A DNA stretch of 29,166 bases, taken from the NCBI GenBank assembly GCA_040758525.1, contig JBFLVQ010000036.1:1-29166 (forward strand). Reading direction: 5' to 3'. The translations under genes and the position numbers were made by a program. Source of the DNA: JBFLVQ01 sp040758525 (lineage in GTDB: Bacteria > Acidobacteriota > Blastocatellia > Chloracidobacteriales > JADJPF01). Position 1 is the first letter of the stretch. Every line of letters starts with the position of its first letter. The notes beneath the pieces are model-generated. The model worked only from the letters and a program-made list of their open reading frames with translations, was not told the origin of the DNA and did not search any database. Shown one piece after another: positions 7,410-16,656 of the stretch.

Positions 7410-9416
7410 ATGGCAGTTCAAATTATTCCACAATCACCACAGTCACGTTGTTACAAATGTGGAGATCCATCAATTGCAACAGTTTGTCATCATTGCAACA
7501 GACCGATCTGTAATCAGCATAGCCCTGCCAAAGAGAGCAAACCGTTAAGTGTGGAATTTGGTCAGCTTGGACTAGATTCTAATTGTGGAGAAAGCCCGGT
7601 CCATTGTGAAGAATGCGCTCACATCGTTTATGAACCAAAGTACACACTGATTATCATCGGCGGTTTAATCGCGATAACTGGTCTATTATTGTTAAGCGAT
7701 AACTCTGATCTGGGAATTTATGGCTTTCTGCTAGGCTGCGCACTAGCAACTTTTGGAGTCTACCTATACCGTAAGCGTAAATATGAGGGTTTGTTTAAGC
7801 AGACGGACTTACCGCTGATGCCAAACCTTGATGATATACAATTGAGAGAGAAATTGCTGGCTAGAATCGTTTTAGATGCTAATGGCTGCTACCACGTCAA
7901 GACAACATCGGTAAAATCTACCCTAATGGTTAAAGCCACTTTTACCGGCGATGATCTGAAGCGCTTACAGAATTATCGGAAAAAGTACCTGCTGACTGAT
8001 GACAAAGAGATAATTTTTCATGCCGGCTTTGCTGTACTAAGAGGCCGTGCTGGTCTGGTCTGCATTGATAATGGTAGGCAAATTAATCAAAGCGAAATGG
8101 TTTTTCCCATGACTGGGTTGATAAGTAAGCAACCGTTCTTTGCAACCGTTCCTACCTACGCTGGTAAATGGCGTTTTAGCCGTCGCTACAGGTTGCTCCA
8201 GAAACCAGATGAGATTTTACTATCAGTCCATCTAGTACCTTCTCTAGTTCAGCAATCCGCACAGCAAAGATTAAGGTTTGACCTTCAATGGACGGATCCC
8301 AGTTTGGAGACAAATGGATCTGCTAGGTATCAGGATGAATCTTTGGACTCTGCTTCGAAGGCAAAAAACAGCTTGATTAATCGGATTGAGCTGCTTGAGT
8401 TGAATGTTCCGGTTGACTGGGGAGAAATCGAAAACCTAGATCCTGTCGATGCCACAATCGGAATCGCTCGTCAAAAGGAGAATGAAAACTGCGCGGTGCG
8501 AACCATCACCTGGAAGAACTTATTGCTAAATGAATCAGAACAGAAAGAATGTCGATGTACTTTCTTTGTCAAGTTTGATAGTCGTATTGATTTGACAGCA
8601 GTAATTCGTGGACGTGTAAAACTCTCTTTCCGAAAAACACTTTCCGGTGTGAAGGGTGTTGAACTCTATTACCCGCTAGGATGGCAACGTAAAAGTAATC
8701 CCGCAGAAATTGAGACCATTGTCAAAGTTAATTTCGCACTAAGCCTTAATGGGCTTCGCTACCAAGATGTCAGGATAGTTCCAAATGCCAAAATCGATAG
8801 TGATAAAAATCGACAAGAAACCGTGATGTTTGAAGGCGTCATTCCCGATCATACGACAGTAATAGCTTTAACAAATGCGATGAATGAACAAGGCTTCTAT
8901 GTAAAAAGAATGACGGAGAATCCGCCTCATACTGGAGAGCGCTCCAAAGTTACTCACCGTTATTGGGATATTGGCGGACGCCAATATTTGGGTGTCTATC
9001 CAATAGATTTCCATCTTATCCTGACTGGAAAGGAGATCTATCGCGGAGATATACGAGCTGAGGATGGAGACACCAGAACGACACTTACAGTTAAAGGAAC
9101 CTATGCGAATCCTGAGATGGAAGAGCGAATTGAAAATGCCTGGGTGCAATTGAATCTCTTAATCAGTGATGTTCTAAAAAATCTTCATCGTTCAAAGCAG
9201 ACGACTTGTCCCGCCGTTGACCCAATAAACACTGAACCTAGAGTAAAATCAACTCCTGACAATTATCAACGTGCTGCCGCATTGAGTAAACGCCAAAACC
9301 AATTAGATCAATTAATGGAATCATTCATTGCGGGGCGATTATCGGAAAAGACTTTTTTAGAGCTAAAAGCCAAAATCGAAGCCGAGATAAATCATTTAGA
9401 AACCAGTAGTGTTTGA
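7410..9416 (+). CDS. Zinc-finger membrane protein with SHOCT-like C-terminus, CHAT operon
   Basis: 668 residues; good ribosome site (TTGGAG) before the ATG. Residues 14-69 carry a cysteine-rich zinc finger: C14-x2-C17, VCHHC at 25-29 followed by C34, and HCEEC at 65-69. Two closely spaced membrane segments follow (~78-95 and ~100-121, then an RKRK stop), so both ends should be cytosolic. Residues ~324-425 (RIELLELNVP, ITWKNLLL, GVELYYPLG) and ~472-595 (MFEGVIP, IDFHLILTGKEIY) match the two blocks of the preceding gene product in the same order. Residues ~632-664 (LDQLMESFIAGRLSEKTFLELKAKI) resemble a SHOCT domain. I cannot name the family. A membrane-attached cytosolic adaptor or sensor for the CHAT protease is the most natural reading, but it is inference. 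Confidence 0.85.
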   Translation: MAVQIIPQSPQSRCYKCGDPSIATVCHHCNRPICNQHSPAKESKPLSVEFGQLGLDSNCGESPVHCEECAHIVYEPKYTLIIIGGLIAITGLLLLSDNSDLGIYGFLLGCALATFGVYLYRKRKYEGLFKQTDLPLMPNLDDIQLREKLLARIVLDANGCYHVKTTSVKSTLMVKATFTGDDLKRLQNYRKKYLLTDDKEIIFHAGFAVLRGRAGLVCIDNGRQINQSEMVFPMTGLISKQPFFATVPTYAGKWRFSRRYRLLQKPDEILLSVHLVPSLVQQSAQQRLRFDLQWTDPSLETNGSARYQDESLDSASKAKNSLINRIELLELNVPVDWGEIENLDPVDATIGIARQKENENCAVRTITWKNLLLNESEQKECRCTFFVKFDSRIDLTAVIRGRVKLSFRKTLSGVKGVELYYPLGWQRKSNPAEIETIVKVNFALSLNGLRYQDVRIVPNAKIDSDKNRQETVMFEGVIPDHTTVIALTNAMNEQGFYVKRMTENPPHTGERSKVTHRYWDIGGRQYLGVYPIDFHLILTGKEIYRGDIRAEDGDTRTTLTVKGTYANPEMEERIENAWVQLNLLISDVLKNLHRSKQTTCPAVDPINTEPRVKSTPDNYQRAAALSKRQNQLDQLMESFIAGRLSEKTFLELKAKIEAEINHLETSSV

Positions 9417-9449
9417 AATAAGATTATCTAACCATAGGGAGTTAATACC

Positions 9450-9683
9450 ATGTCCTGGCAATGCTGGAAATGCCGCAGGATTGATAACAAAGATGGTGCT
9501 AAGGTAAATGTTGTGTGTCACCATTGTGGACAGCCGCTCTGTCAAGATGATTGCATAGAGATTGTCGATGAACAGTTCTACAATGATAGCATTATCGTGG
9601 AACGGCACGCTTACCATTGTGAAGAATGCAAAAAGAATTTTCACTCTCGAACTAAGCCTATAGAACGACCAGCAACAATATGA
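9450..9683 (+). CDS. 77-residue stand-alone zinc-finger protein
   Basis: A small cytosolic protein that is almost entirely one zinc finger: C5-x2-C8, VVCHHC with C23 and C26, then C31, C35, and HCEEC at 56-60. The pattern CxxC...VCHHCxxPxC...HCEEC is the same as at the N-terminus of the preceding 668-residue protein, so the two are homologous. Possible zinc ligands outnumber one site, allowing a two-zinc treble-clef or B-box-like fold. The ribosome site GGGAG precedes the ATG. The stop codon overlaps the start of the CHAT gene (ATGA), so the two are translationally coupled and likely made in fixed proportion. A regulator or adaptor that binds the CHAT protease is inference. Confidence 0.85.
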   Translation: MSWQCWKCRRIDNKDGAKVNVVCHHCGQPLCQDDCIEIVDEQFYNDSIIVERHAYHCEECKKNFHSRTKPIERPATI

Positions 9684-10936
9684 TTGAGATAAATATAACG
9701 CCAACCGAACTCATTCTTGATCAGGTCAACGAGCTTACTATCATCCTGACAAATATTGGCCGCAGAAAATATACAAACATAATATGCAAGCTCACGCTAC
9801 CAGTGCAGATGGTCTTATTACAAGGCTCAGATCGTATTGAAGTTCCTTATTTGGAAGCCAACCAAAACGCTACCTTTATAATACGTGTACGCCCTAAGAG
9901 TATCGGTAACTGGATAATTACTAGTACAAACTTCTCCTATAGAGATTGGCAAGGTCAATCGCAACGCATCTTTGATCTTCGTAGAACCGTGAAAGTCATC
10001 CCAATGGCAGATTCAATAGTTATTCCGGAGCCTCAGCTATCGATAAAACTTGATACTACTGATCTACCTTTGGGAGAATGGGAAATGCTCGCCGGCCATA
10101 TTATTAACACTGGCTTTACAGCTTTGAATTACCTGGCAATAAAGATCAGTGGATTGGTTACCACTGCTCCAGGATCTGATTGGCAAGAATTAGGGCCTTT
10201 GCTTTCTAAGGGAGCGGTAGCTTTTCAAATTCCTGTAATAGCTGGAGAGCGAGGTAGTAAAGTACCAATCAATATTGAACTAAGCTATGTTGATATAGTA
10301 GGGCGAAGAGGCCAACTTAAAACCGCTACTACTTTACAGATTGGTAAATCCCCAATCAACACTGCTGCTTCAGAACCAAGAATAACTATCCTATTTCTTT
10401 CCGCTGACCCTACTGATGCCTCATATTTGCGATTAGGTGAAGAATTTCGAGAGATTCAAGAAAAGCTTAAACTAGCTAAATTGCGAGAACGTTTTATACT
10501 AGAATTGCCTCAGCTATCTATCCGACCAACTGATATTGGCCAAGCACTGTTGGATACACAGCCTCAAATAGTCCATTTTTCTGGTCATGGAATATCCACC
10601 GGCGCATTGTGTTTTGAAGATCAAATAGGAGAGACTCATCTTGTTCAAGCCGACGCGCTAGCGGCATTATTTGAGCAATTTGCTAATCAGATAGAATGTG
10701 TTCTGTTGAACGCTTGTTATTCAAAGATACAGGCACAGGCAATTGCAAAACATATCGAATATGTTATTGGAATGAACCAAGCAATTAGTGACAAAGCTGC
10801 TATCGCTTTCACAGTCGGCTTTTATCAGGCATTAGGAGCAGGGCGTAGTATTGAAGATGCATACAAACTTGGATGTGTACAGATCAGACTTCAGGGCATT
10901 TCCGAACATTTAACGCCAGTTTTTATCAAGTCATGA
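9680..10936 (+). CDS. CHAT-domain caspase-like protease with beta-sandwich N-terminus
   Basis: 418 residues, cytosolic. Residues ~1-110 and ~115-222 are two beta-rich segments with the look of CARDB/NEW3-like sandwiches (ELTIILTNIGRRKYTN; HIINTGFTALNY). Residues ~233-418 are a CHAT peptidase domain: ILFLSADPTD entry strand, LRLGEEFREIQE helix, catalytic His303 in HFSGHG and catalytic Cys346 in LLNACYS, then the usual AFTVGFYQALG and a PVFIKS end. Both catalytic residues are present, so activity is expected. CHAT proteases (relatives of separase and caspases) act as regulated effectors in several bacterial conflict and cell-death systems. The partners encoded just upstream, and the ATGA coupling to the zinc-finger gene, imply the sandwich domains receive a signal from them. 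The substrate is unknown. Confidence 0.93.
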   Translation: MIEINITPTELILDQVNELTIILTNIGRRKYTNIICKLTLPVQMVLLQGSDRIEVPYLEANQNATFIIRVRPKSIGNWIITSTNFSYRDWQGQSQRIFDLRRTVKVIPMADSIVIPEPQLSIKLDTTDLPLGEWEMLAGHIINTGFTALNYLAIKISGLVTTAPGSDWQELGPLLSKGAVAFQIPVIAGERGSKVPINIELSYVDIVGRRGQLKTATTLQIGKSPINTAASEPRITILFLSADPTDASYLRLGEEFREIQEKLKLAKLRERFILELPQLSIRPTDIGQALLDTQPQIVHFSGHGISTGALCFEDQIGETHLVQADALAALFEQFANQIECVLLNACYSKIQAQAIAKHIEYVIGMNQAISDKAAIAFTVGFYQALGAGRSIEDAYKLGCVQIRLQGISEHLTPVFIKS

Positions 10937-10965
10937 TGCAGATCGTTTTACAGAATCTTTAACTG

Positions 10966-13900
10966 CTACCGTCGAATTGAGAGCTTCTCGTAAGAGACTA
11001 CCGGTGAGAAGAAGTTAATCTCGAAGCCTGTTACTTCGGGCCGCGCCAATCGGTAGGCCTGTTCATAGAAGAGCGGTAACAGTATTGCGCGTCTTTGCAG
11101 AATCTCTTCTACCTGACCGTAGATCGCATGTCTTACAGCAGGATCGATCTCGTTACGTGCTTGCTCAATCAATCGGTCTAATTCTGGATCGCCACAGAGA
11201 GTACCAAAATGGCCTTCACGCGAATGTAGTAGACCATGTACAAATGTGTCTGCATCTGGATAATCGCCAATCCAACGGGCAATCGCTAACTCGGCCTCAC
11301 CTGTCTCTAACAACTGATAGTAAGAGTCCGTTATCGCTTCATTCAAAAGTTGGACGTGGAATCCCGATTCATTTAAGCAGTCGAGCAATCCTGCCAAGAA
11401 TGCTGAATAAGGGCCTCGGTAGATAGGATTAACAATCGCCTTCACATCGACATTAACAACCGCTTGGCCAGTCGGTGCCGCCAGCCCATTCATCGTGCGT
11501 GCGGGATCATAACCAAGCAGACCAGGTGGAATAAGGCCATGCGCAGGCATTCCCAATCGCCCCACTAACTGACGCACAAGCCGAGCTACATCGATCGCTT
11601 GTGTCAACCAATGGCGTAATCTCTCATCAGCAAATACCCCTCGATGAATGTTAAAGATGAGAAAATAGGTACACAATCGTGGTGTCTCCAGATATTGGAA
11701 CTCGCCTTCATGACGCAAAGCCTCAACATCTTCAGGAAAGAGATCCCAGGCAAGTGAAAAACGTTGTGTACGAAAGCCAGCCACCTGTTCGGCTGGGGTC
11801 ACACCAAAGGTAAAGACCATACCATCACTCTTTGGATAGTCTGGGCGCCAATAATGTGGATTGGCTTCTAATTCTAGACGGCGGCCCGGCTCAAATCTGG
11901 TGATACGGAAAGCACCTGTGCCGATACAACCCTGACGCCAGTTTACATCAAACCGTTCACTCCCTTCTGGTACAATCGCCGCTGAATAGTAGGCGACCAG
12001 CGCAGGAAAGAAAGAGACTGGTTGTTCCAATGCAATCGAGAACTCTGTTGCAGAGATAATTTCAAACCCTTCTAGCTCCTCTTTTTCACCATTGAGTAAC
12101 GCTTGTGCACCTCGTATAGGCGAGAAGAACCAGCGACTATCACTCTCACTATTGTGTAAGAGCCGCTCAAAACTGTAGCGTACATCGCGTGCCGTAAGAC
12201 GACGTCCATCCTGAAAGCGTACATTCTCACGTAGTCGGAAACGGAAACGCCTGCTCCCTGCTTCAGCACGTACCTCACTTGCTAACCAAGGGACGATCGT
12301 GCCACCCGATTGACAGAGCAGTGTTTCAAAGATGGTAGGGGTGACCTGCGATTGTATCACCGTAGTGACTAACGAAGGATCTAGACTCTGCATCTCACCA
12401 ACAATAGGAATCTGAATTATTCCTCCCCGCTTACGTACAACTGCGGGAGCAGACGATTCTGCTAGTTTCCCTAGATTAGAATAGTTTACATAAGGCGGTG
12501 AGCTACTGAGAGTGAGCTGCCACACTTTTGCATTCGCTACACAATAGTCTATGTCATGAAAGAGCGGTAAGACAAAGTTACTCTTCAATAGTAGATCCTC
12601 GATCTTTTGATAGAGCCGTGTACGTGCTACGGTATTGCTCTCTAGGCGTGCCTCCTCAACAAGCCTATCCAATTCTGGTGAGCAGTAGTAGTTTCGCAAG
12701 CGGCCCACACAAGAATGGAAGAGACCATAAGTGAAATTATCAGGATCATTGTAATCGGCAATCCAACGACCTATAAACAGATCAATACCAGTATTCTGCT
12801 GTTGGCTCTGCAAATAGGAAGTCATCGTAGAGATATCGGTCGAAACCTCTACACCTAGTTCTCGCCAAGCCTCACAGAGCGCACTGATCAGTGAAGCATA
12901 GCGATCACGCAGGCTAGGATGCATCGCTGCCTTTAATCGTATGGGCGCAACAGATCCTGTCATACTCAATAATTGCATCACCTTTTTGTCTGATAGAGGT
13001 TGGCGACGGCGACCTGGATCATGGCCTAGAATACCAGGTGGTAATAATCCTTCGGCAGGCTGGGCAAACCGTCCTAAGGTACGCCGAACAAGATCATGAG
13101 TACGTACTGCGCCAAACAGTGCCTGACGAAATTCCGCCGACTGACCAACCAAACTACTACTGTTAAAGAGGCAGAAATAGATATTCTTTTTAGGCGCTTC
13201 TACTAAGCCAGCACGTAGATGCTTATCCCGTAATACCTCTTCTAGGTCTTCCGGTAGTAGATCGCGAGCCACATCAAATACACCATCACGTAAACCGGCA
13301 GCCATTTCCGCTGAACTGGCGGTGCTGCGAAACTCTATTGTATCGAGCAATGGACCTTTGCCTCGCCAGTAGTTCTCATCGCCGGCAAGCAGTACATGAG
13401 TCGATGTAAAGAAGGCAAATTTGAATGGGCCAGTACCGATAAAGTCTCTATCTGTCGGTGAATCATTCGACTCTTTATACGCCACTGCTGTACGTACATC
13501 AGTTAGCAAGGCTGCATAGATAGGTAACGGTTCGCTCAGTTCTATACGTAATTGCCAGTCAGAAACAATCTTAACACCGGTCACCTCAGTAGTGGCGCCT
13601 TGCCGGTAGTCATTACTGCCAGCTATTGCCGCATAGGCAGCAGGAAGTTCAAAGGAAGATCGCTTGATAGCTGCTTCAATGGAGGCTTTTACATCCATCG
13701 CCATTAGCGTCCTACCATTCTGCCATCGCACATCTTGTCGTAATGTAAGTAGAAAAACTTTGCCTCCATCAAGTATCTCCCAGCGTTCACAAAGCGCAGG
13801 AATAAGATTGCCAGCCATATCGGTAGTAAGCAATGTCTCAAATACATTAGGAAGGAGTTCCGCCTCTTCGAGCAGCTTGATATCAATAGGATGTAGAGCA

Positions 13901-16620
13901 CGCACAGCATTTGTTAGCGCAACTACCAGATTGCCGCCCTGTGCTATTGTTTTTTCAGCTAGCTTGTTAGGTGGTTGCAACCGTGCTACTTCAGATAAAT
14001 ATTCCTTGGCTCGATCATATTCACCACGTAGGTTTGCTACGGTTGCGCCCAGTGTAAAGAATTTTACTAGGCTGGCAGTATTGCCTAGTTCGGTAGCAAC
14101 ATCTAATCCCTTCTCTACCCAACGCACTGTCTCATCAATATGGCGGCTGGCCCAGGCAATCTCTGCAGCTAGTTCGATTGCTCTCAGAGTCTGTTGATGT
14201 TCTCCATTCTGTGTAGAGATCTTTATCGTTAATTCTAGCTCTCTTAAGGCACTACCAATATCACCTTTAATACGGTATGCTTGTGCTAATAGTATGTGTG
14301 CCTCTGCCTCTCTTAGTTGCTCCTTTTCATCAGAGAGAAAATCCAGTACTACTTTAAGTACACGTAGGGCATCTTCTACACTTAATGCATCAAGTGATCT
14401 CTTTGCCAACAGCAGACCATATTCAACTACTTTCTCAGCAACATCACCCTGTGAGTAATGATAGACGAGTTGTGGATAAACCTGTTCTAATCGTCCAGTG
14501 CGGCGTTTTTCTAGCTCTTCAGCATAACTACGATGTAAAGAACGGCGACGTCGTCGTGACAATGATGTATATAGAACATCACGTACTACCACACTTGAAA
14601 ACGTTAATCGATCCCCACGTACCTTCTTATCTTCTTCAATCAGACCAGTCTTAATCAATTCATCTATAGCATTCTCTAGATCTGGCTGCTCGTGTGCTAA
14701 TAGTACAAGATCATCGAACTCAAAACTTTTTCCTAGCACCGCAGCAATCGAGAGCACTTCACGTAGCTCGGCTGACAATCGTTCAACACGCTTCTCGACA
14801 GCCTGCTGTATCGTTGTAGGTAGTGCTTCTGATTCTAAGACAAGATCAGCAGTAGGCTTAAAATGGCCACTTGTGTCACGGGTCAACTTACCTGTATCAG
14901 CGAGCGAGCGCAGTAACTCTTGAGTAAAGAAGGGGTTTCCTTCTGTTGCTTCATATAGGCGATCTAAAAATTCCTTTTCCAGATCGGTAGCGCCGATATT
15001 CGCCTCAACAAAAGCCTGATGTTCAGCACGAGAGAATGGTGCTAGCTTAATTAGAGAGAAGCGCCGATCGCCCTGAAAGCTGTTTAGCATACGTGTAAGT
15101 GTATGTTGTTTATCTACTTCTGTACTGCGATAAGTACCAACAATTAAGGTAGCAGTGGGGCCAAGACGTCGTACAATGTATTGCAACGCATCGATAGCAA
15201 CATCACCATCATGTAGATTCTCTAACAATATCAACAGTGGTTTGCTGCGTGCGATACGTCCAAGCGCACGTGCCAGCAATTCGAAGATATAGGTACGATC
15301 TTCATTACGCAATGCTTGGATATTTTCACCAGCACCAGCACGTAATGCGCCAATCTCAGCCAAGACAGGAAAAAGCGCAATCAACTCTGCCGCTAAATCA
15401 GAGAAGTCAACTAATGCTGAAGCACCGCTAATTGGTCGTGCACAGAAATATTCCTGTATCACTTCACAGAAACCTTGATAAGGAAAGGAATGATCCTGCT
15501 CTACAAATCGACCATGCAACACCCTAGCATTACGCTCTTTGGCTAAGTTCTCCAATCTGTCTAGCAGACAGCTTTTACCAATACCTGACTGGCCGGTAAC
15601 GAGAGCAAATAGACACTCTCCCATAAGCGCAACCGTCAACATATGTTGTAGCTGTGTAAGCTCCTTCTCCCTACCCACAAAAGTGGGCATAGCCGGCAAT
15701 AAGGCAGGATGGCGATATTGAACCGTGAGCGATTGAGATTCACTAGGCAAAGTGTAAGACCCATAAGAGACAGATGATATCTGCTCTGTCTCTACTAACC
15801 AACCACGCAAGCGTGTAAGTGTATCGGCTAACTCCTGCCCTCTTTGCGGTCGTTTAGCTGGCAATTTCTCTAAACACTGCATAACGATCGCTTCCAGCTC
15901 TCGGTTAATATCTACCCGCATCTCCCGCAATGGTGTTGGTTTCTCATGCATGATACGGTAGAAGACATTCTTTATATTACCGATAAAAGGGGGCTGGTCA
16001 GCCAAGCACTCATAGAGTACTGCTCCTAGTGAATAGATATCGGCACGGCCATCTACATCTTCTGCGGTTAGTTGTTCAGGGCTTAAGTACGCAACTGTAC
16101 CAATAAGCACGCCTGCTTCGGTAAGGCGATGTTCAGTAGTATTAATGGCTAAACCAAAATCCATTATACGTACACGCACACCGCCACTTGTGCGTATCAC
16201 CATAATATTTTCTGGCTTGATATCACGGTGTACTACTCCACGCGAATGGCTATATTCAAGCGCTCCGGCAACCTGTATACCAATATCGATAATCTCGCCT
16301 AGCTGTAGAGCATGCTCTTGCATTAGCACACGTAATGTCTCCCCCTCTACATAAGGCATTACGTAGAAGATCGCACCTTCATGCTCGCCAACATCATAGA
16401 CTACCACAATAGCAGGATGATCCATCTTTGCGACAATACGTGTCTCACGCTTGAAGCGCTCTTCAGATTGGGTGTTGAATACTGTAGGAGTAATTAGTTT
16501 GATTGCAACCTGACGTTCCAATAATGGATCATGTGCTAGATAGACAACACCCATTCCACCACGACCAAGCTCGCGCAAAATCTCATAGCGATTGACAAGT
16601 TTTGCACCAATCAGGTTCAT
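10966..16620 (-). CDS. Ser/Thr kinase - ATPase - TPR - tandem family 5 solute-binding protein
   Basis: 1884 residues, no signal peptide and no clear membrane segment. Residues ~10-275: Hanks-type kinase with G-loop LGRGGMGVVY, Lys41, HRDIKPEN (Asp133), DFG 154-156 and SPEQ; all catalytic residues are present. Residues ~310-640: AAA/STAND-type ATPase, Walker A GQSGIGKS (~343-350) and Walker B-like LLILLENLHDGD, followed by a winged-helix-like part. Residues ~640-890: helical TPR-like repeats. Residues ~895-1395 and ~1398-1884: two SBP_bac_5 (DppA/OppA-type) domains, each with the PxxxxxLxxxWE / FxLRxxVRWQ(F)xDGR region. Such binding domains are normally periplasmic; in the cytosol they occur as ligand sensors, as in SgrR. 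Probably a sensor kinase for peptide- or sugar-like ligands. It follows the vWA gene by 36 bases in an operon. Confidence 0.92.
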   Translation of the reverse strand: MNLIGAKLVNRYEILRELGRGGMGVVYLAHDPLLERQVAIKLITPTVFNTQSEERFKRETRIVAKMDHPAIVVVYDVGEHEGAIFYVMPYVEGETLRVLMQEHALQLGEIIDIGIQVAGALEYSHSRGVVHRDIKPENIMVIRTSGGVRVRIMDFGLAINTTEHRLTEAGVLIGTVAYLSPEQLTAEDVDGRADIYSLGAVLYECLADQPPFIGNIKNVFYRIMHEKPTPLREMRVDINRELEAIVMQCLEKLPAKRPQRGQELADTLTRLRGWLVETEQISSVSYGSYTLPSESQSLTVQYRHPALLPAMPTFVGREKELTQLQHMLTVALMGECLFALVTGQSGIGKSCLLDRLENLAKERNARVLHGRFVEQDHSFPYQGFCEVIQEYFCARPISGASALVDFSDLAAELIALFPVLAEIGALRAGAGENIQALRNEDRTYIFELLARALGRIARSKPLLILLENLHDGDVAIDALQYIVRRLGPTATLIVGTYRSTEVDKQHTLTRMLNSFQGDRRFSLIKLAPFSRAEHQAFVEANIGATDLEKEFLDRLYEATEGNPFFTQELLRSLADTGKLTRDTSGHFKPTADLVLESEALPTTIQQAVEKRVERLSAELREVLSIAAVLGKSFEFDDLVLLAHEQPDLENAIDELIKTGLIEEDKKVRGDRLTFSSVVVRDVLYTSLSRRRRRSLHRSYAEELEKRRTGRLEQVYPQLVYHYSQGDVAEKVVEYGLLLAKRSLDALSVEDALRVLKVVLDFLSDEKEQLREAEAHILLAQAYRIKGDIGSALRELELTIKISTQNGEHQQTLRAIELAAEIAWASRHIDETVRWVEKGLDVATELGNTASLVKFFTLGATVANLRGEYDRAKEYLSEVARLQPPNKLAEKTIAQGGNLVVALTNAVRALHPIDIKLLEEAELLPNVFETLLTTDMAGNLIPALCERWEILDGGKVFLLTLRQDVRWQNGRTLMAMDVKASIEAAIKRSSFELPAAYAAIAGSNDYRQGATTEVTGVKIVSDWQLRIELSEPLPIYAALLTDVRTAVAYKESNDSPTDRDFIGTGPFKFAFFTSTHVLLAGDENYWRGKGPLLDTIEFRSTASSAEMAAGLRDGVFDVARDLLPEDLEEVLRDKHLRAGLVEAPKKNIYFCLFNSSSLVGQSAEFRQALFGAVRTHDLVRRTLGRFAQPAEGLLPPGILGHDPGRRRQPLSDKKVMQLLSMTGSVAPIRLKAAMHPSLRDRYASLISALCEAWRELGVEVSTDISTMTSYLQSQQQNTGIDLFIGRWIADYNDPDNFTYGLFHSCVGRLRNYYCSPELDRLVEEARLESNTVARTRLYQKIEDLLLKSNFVLPLFHDIDYCVANAKVWQLTLSSSPPYVNYSNLGKLAESSAPAVVRKRGGIIQIPIVGEMQSLDPSLVTTVIQSQVTPTIFETLLCQSGGTIVPWLASEVRAEAGSRRFRFRLRENVRFQDGRRLTARDVRYSFERLLHNSESDSRWFFSPIRGAQALLNGEKEELEGFEIISATEFSIALEQPVSFFPALVAYYSAAIVPEGSERFDVNWRQGCIGTGAFRITRFEPGRRLELEANPHYWRPDYPKSDGMVFTFGVTPAEQVAGFRTQRFSLAWDLFPEDVEALRHEGEFQYLETPRLCTYFLIFNIHRGVFADERLRHWLTQAIDVARLVRQLVGRLGMPAHGLIPPGLLGYDPARTMNGLAAPTGQAVVNVDVKAIVNPIYRGPYSAFLAGLLDCLNESGFHVQLLNEAITDSYYQLLETGEAELAIARWIGDYPDADTFVHGLLHSREGHFGTLCGDPELDRLIEQARNEIDPAVRHAIYGQVEEILQRRAILLPLFYEQAYRLARPEVTGFEINFFSPVVSYEKLSIRR

Positions 16621-16656
16621 TGTTAATTTTTATCTATAGAGCACAAAACTTCCTGC

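Noticed and set aside
5957..10936. Interpreting the CHAT gene as part of a CRISPR type III-E (gRAMP/Csx29) system
   Set aside because: No Cas protein or repeat array in the window, and the N-terminal half of the CHAT protein is beta-sandwich, not the TPR region of Csx29.
13664..14197. 177-codon plus-strand open frame opposite the kinase gene
   Set aside because: Ser/Ala/Arg-rich shadow of a well-supported gene; no motif and no ribosome site.
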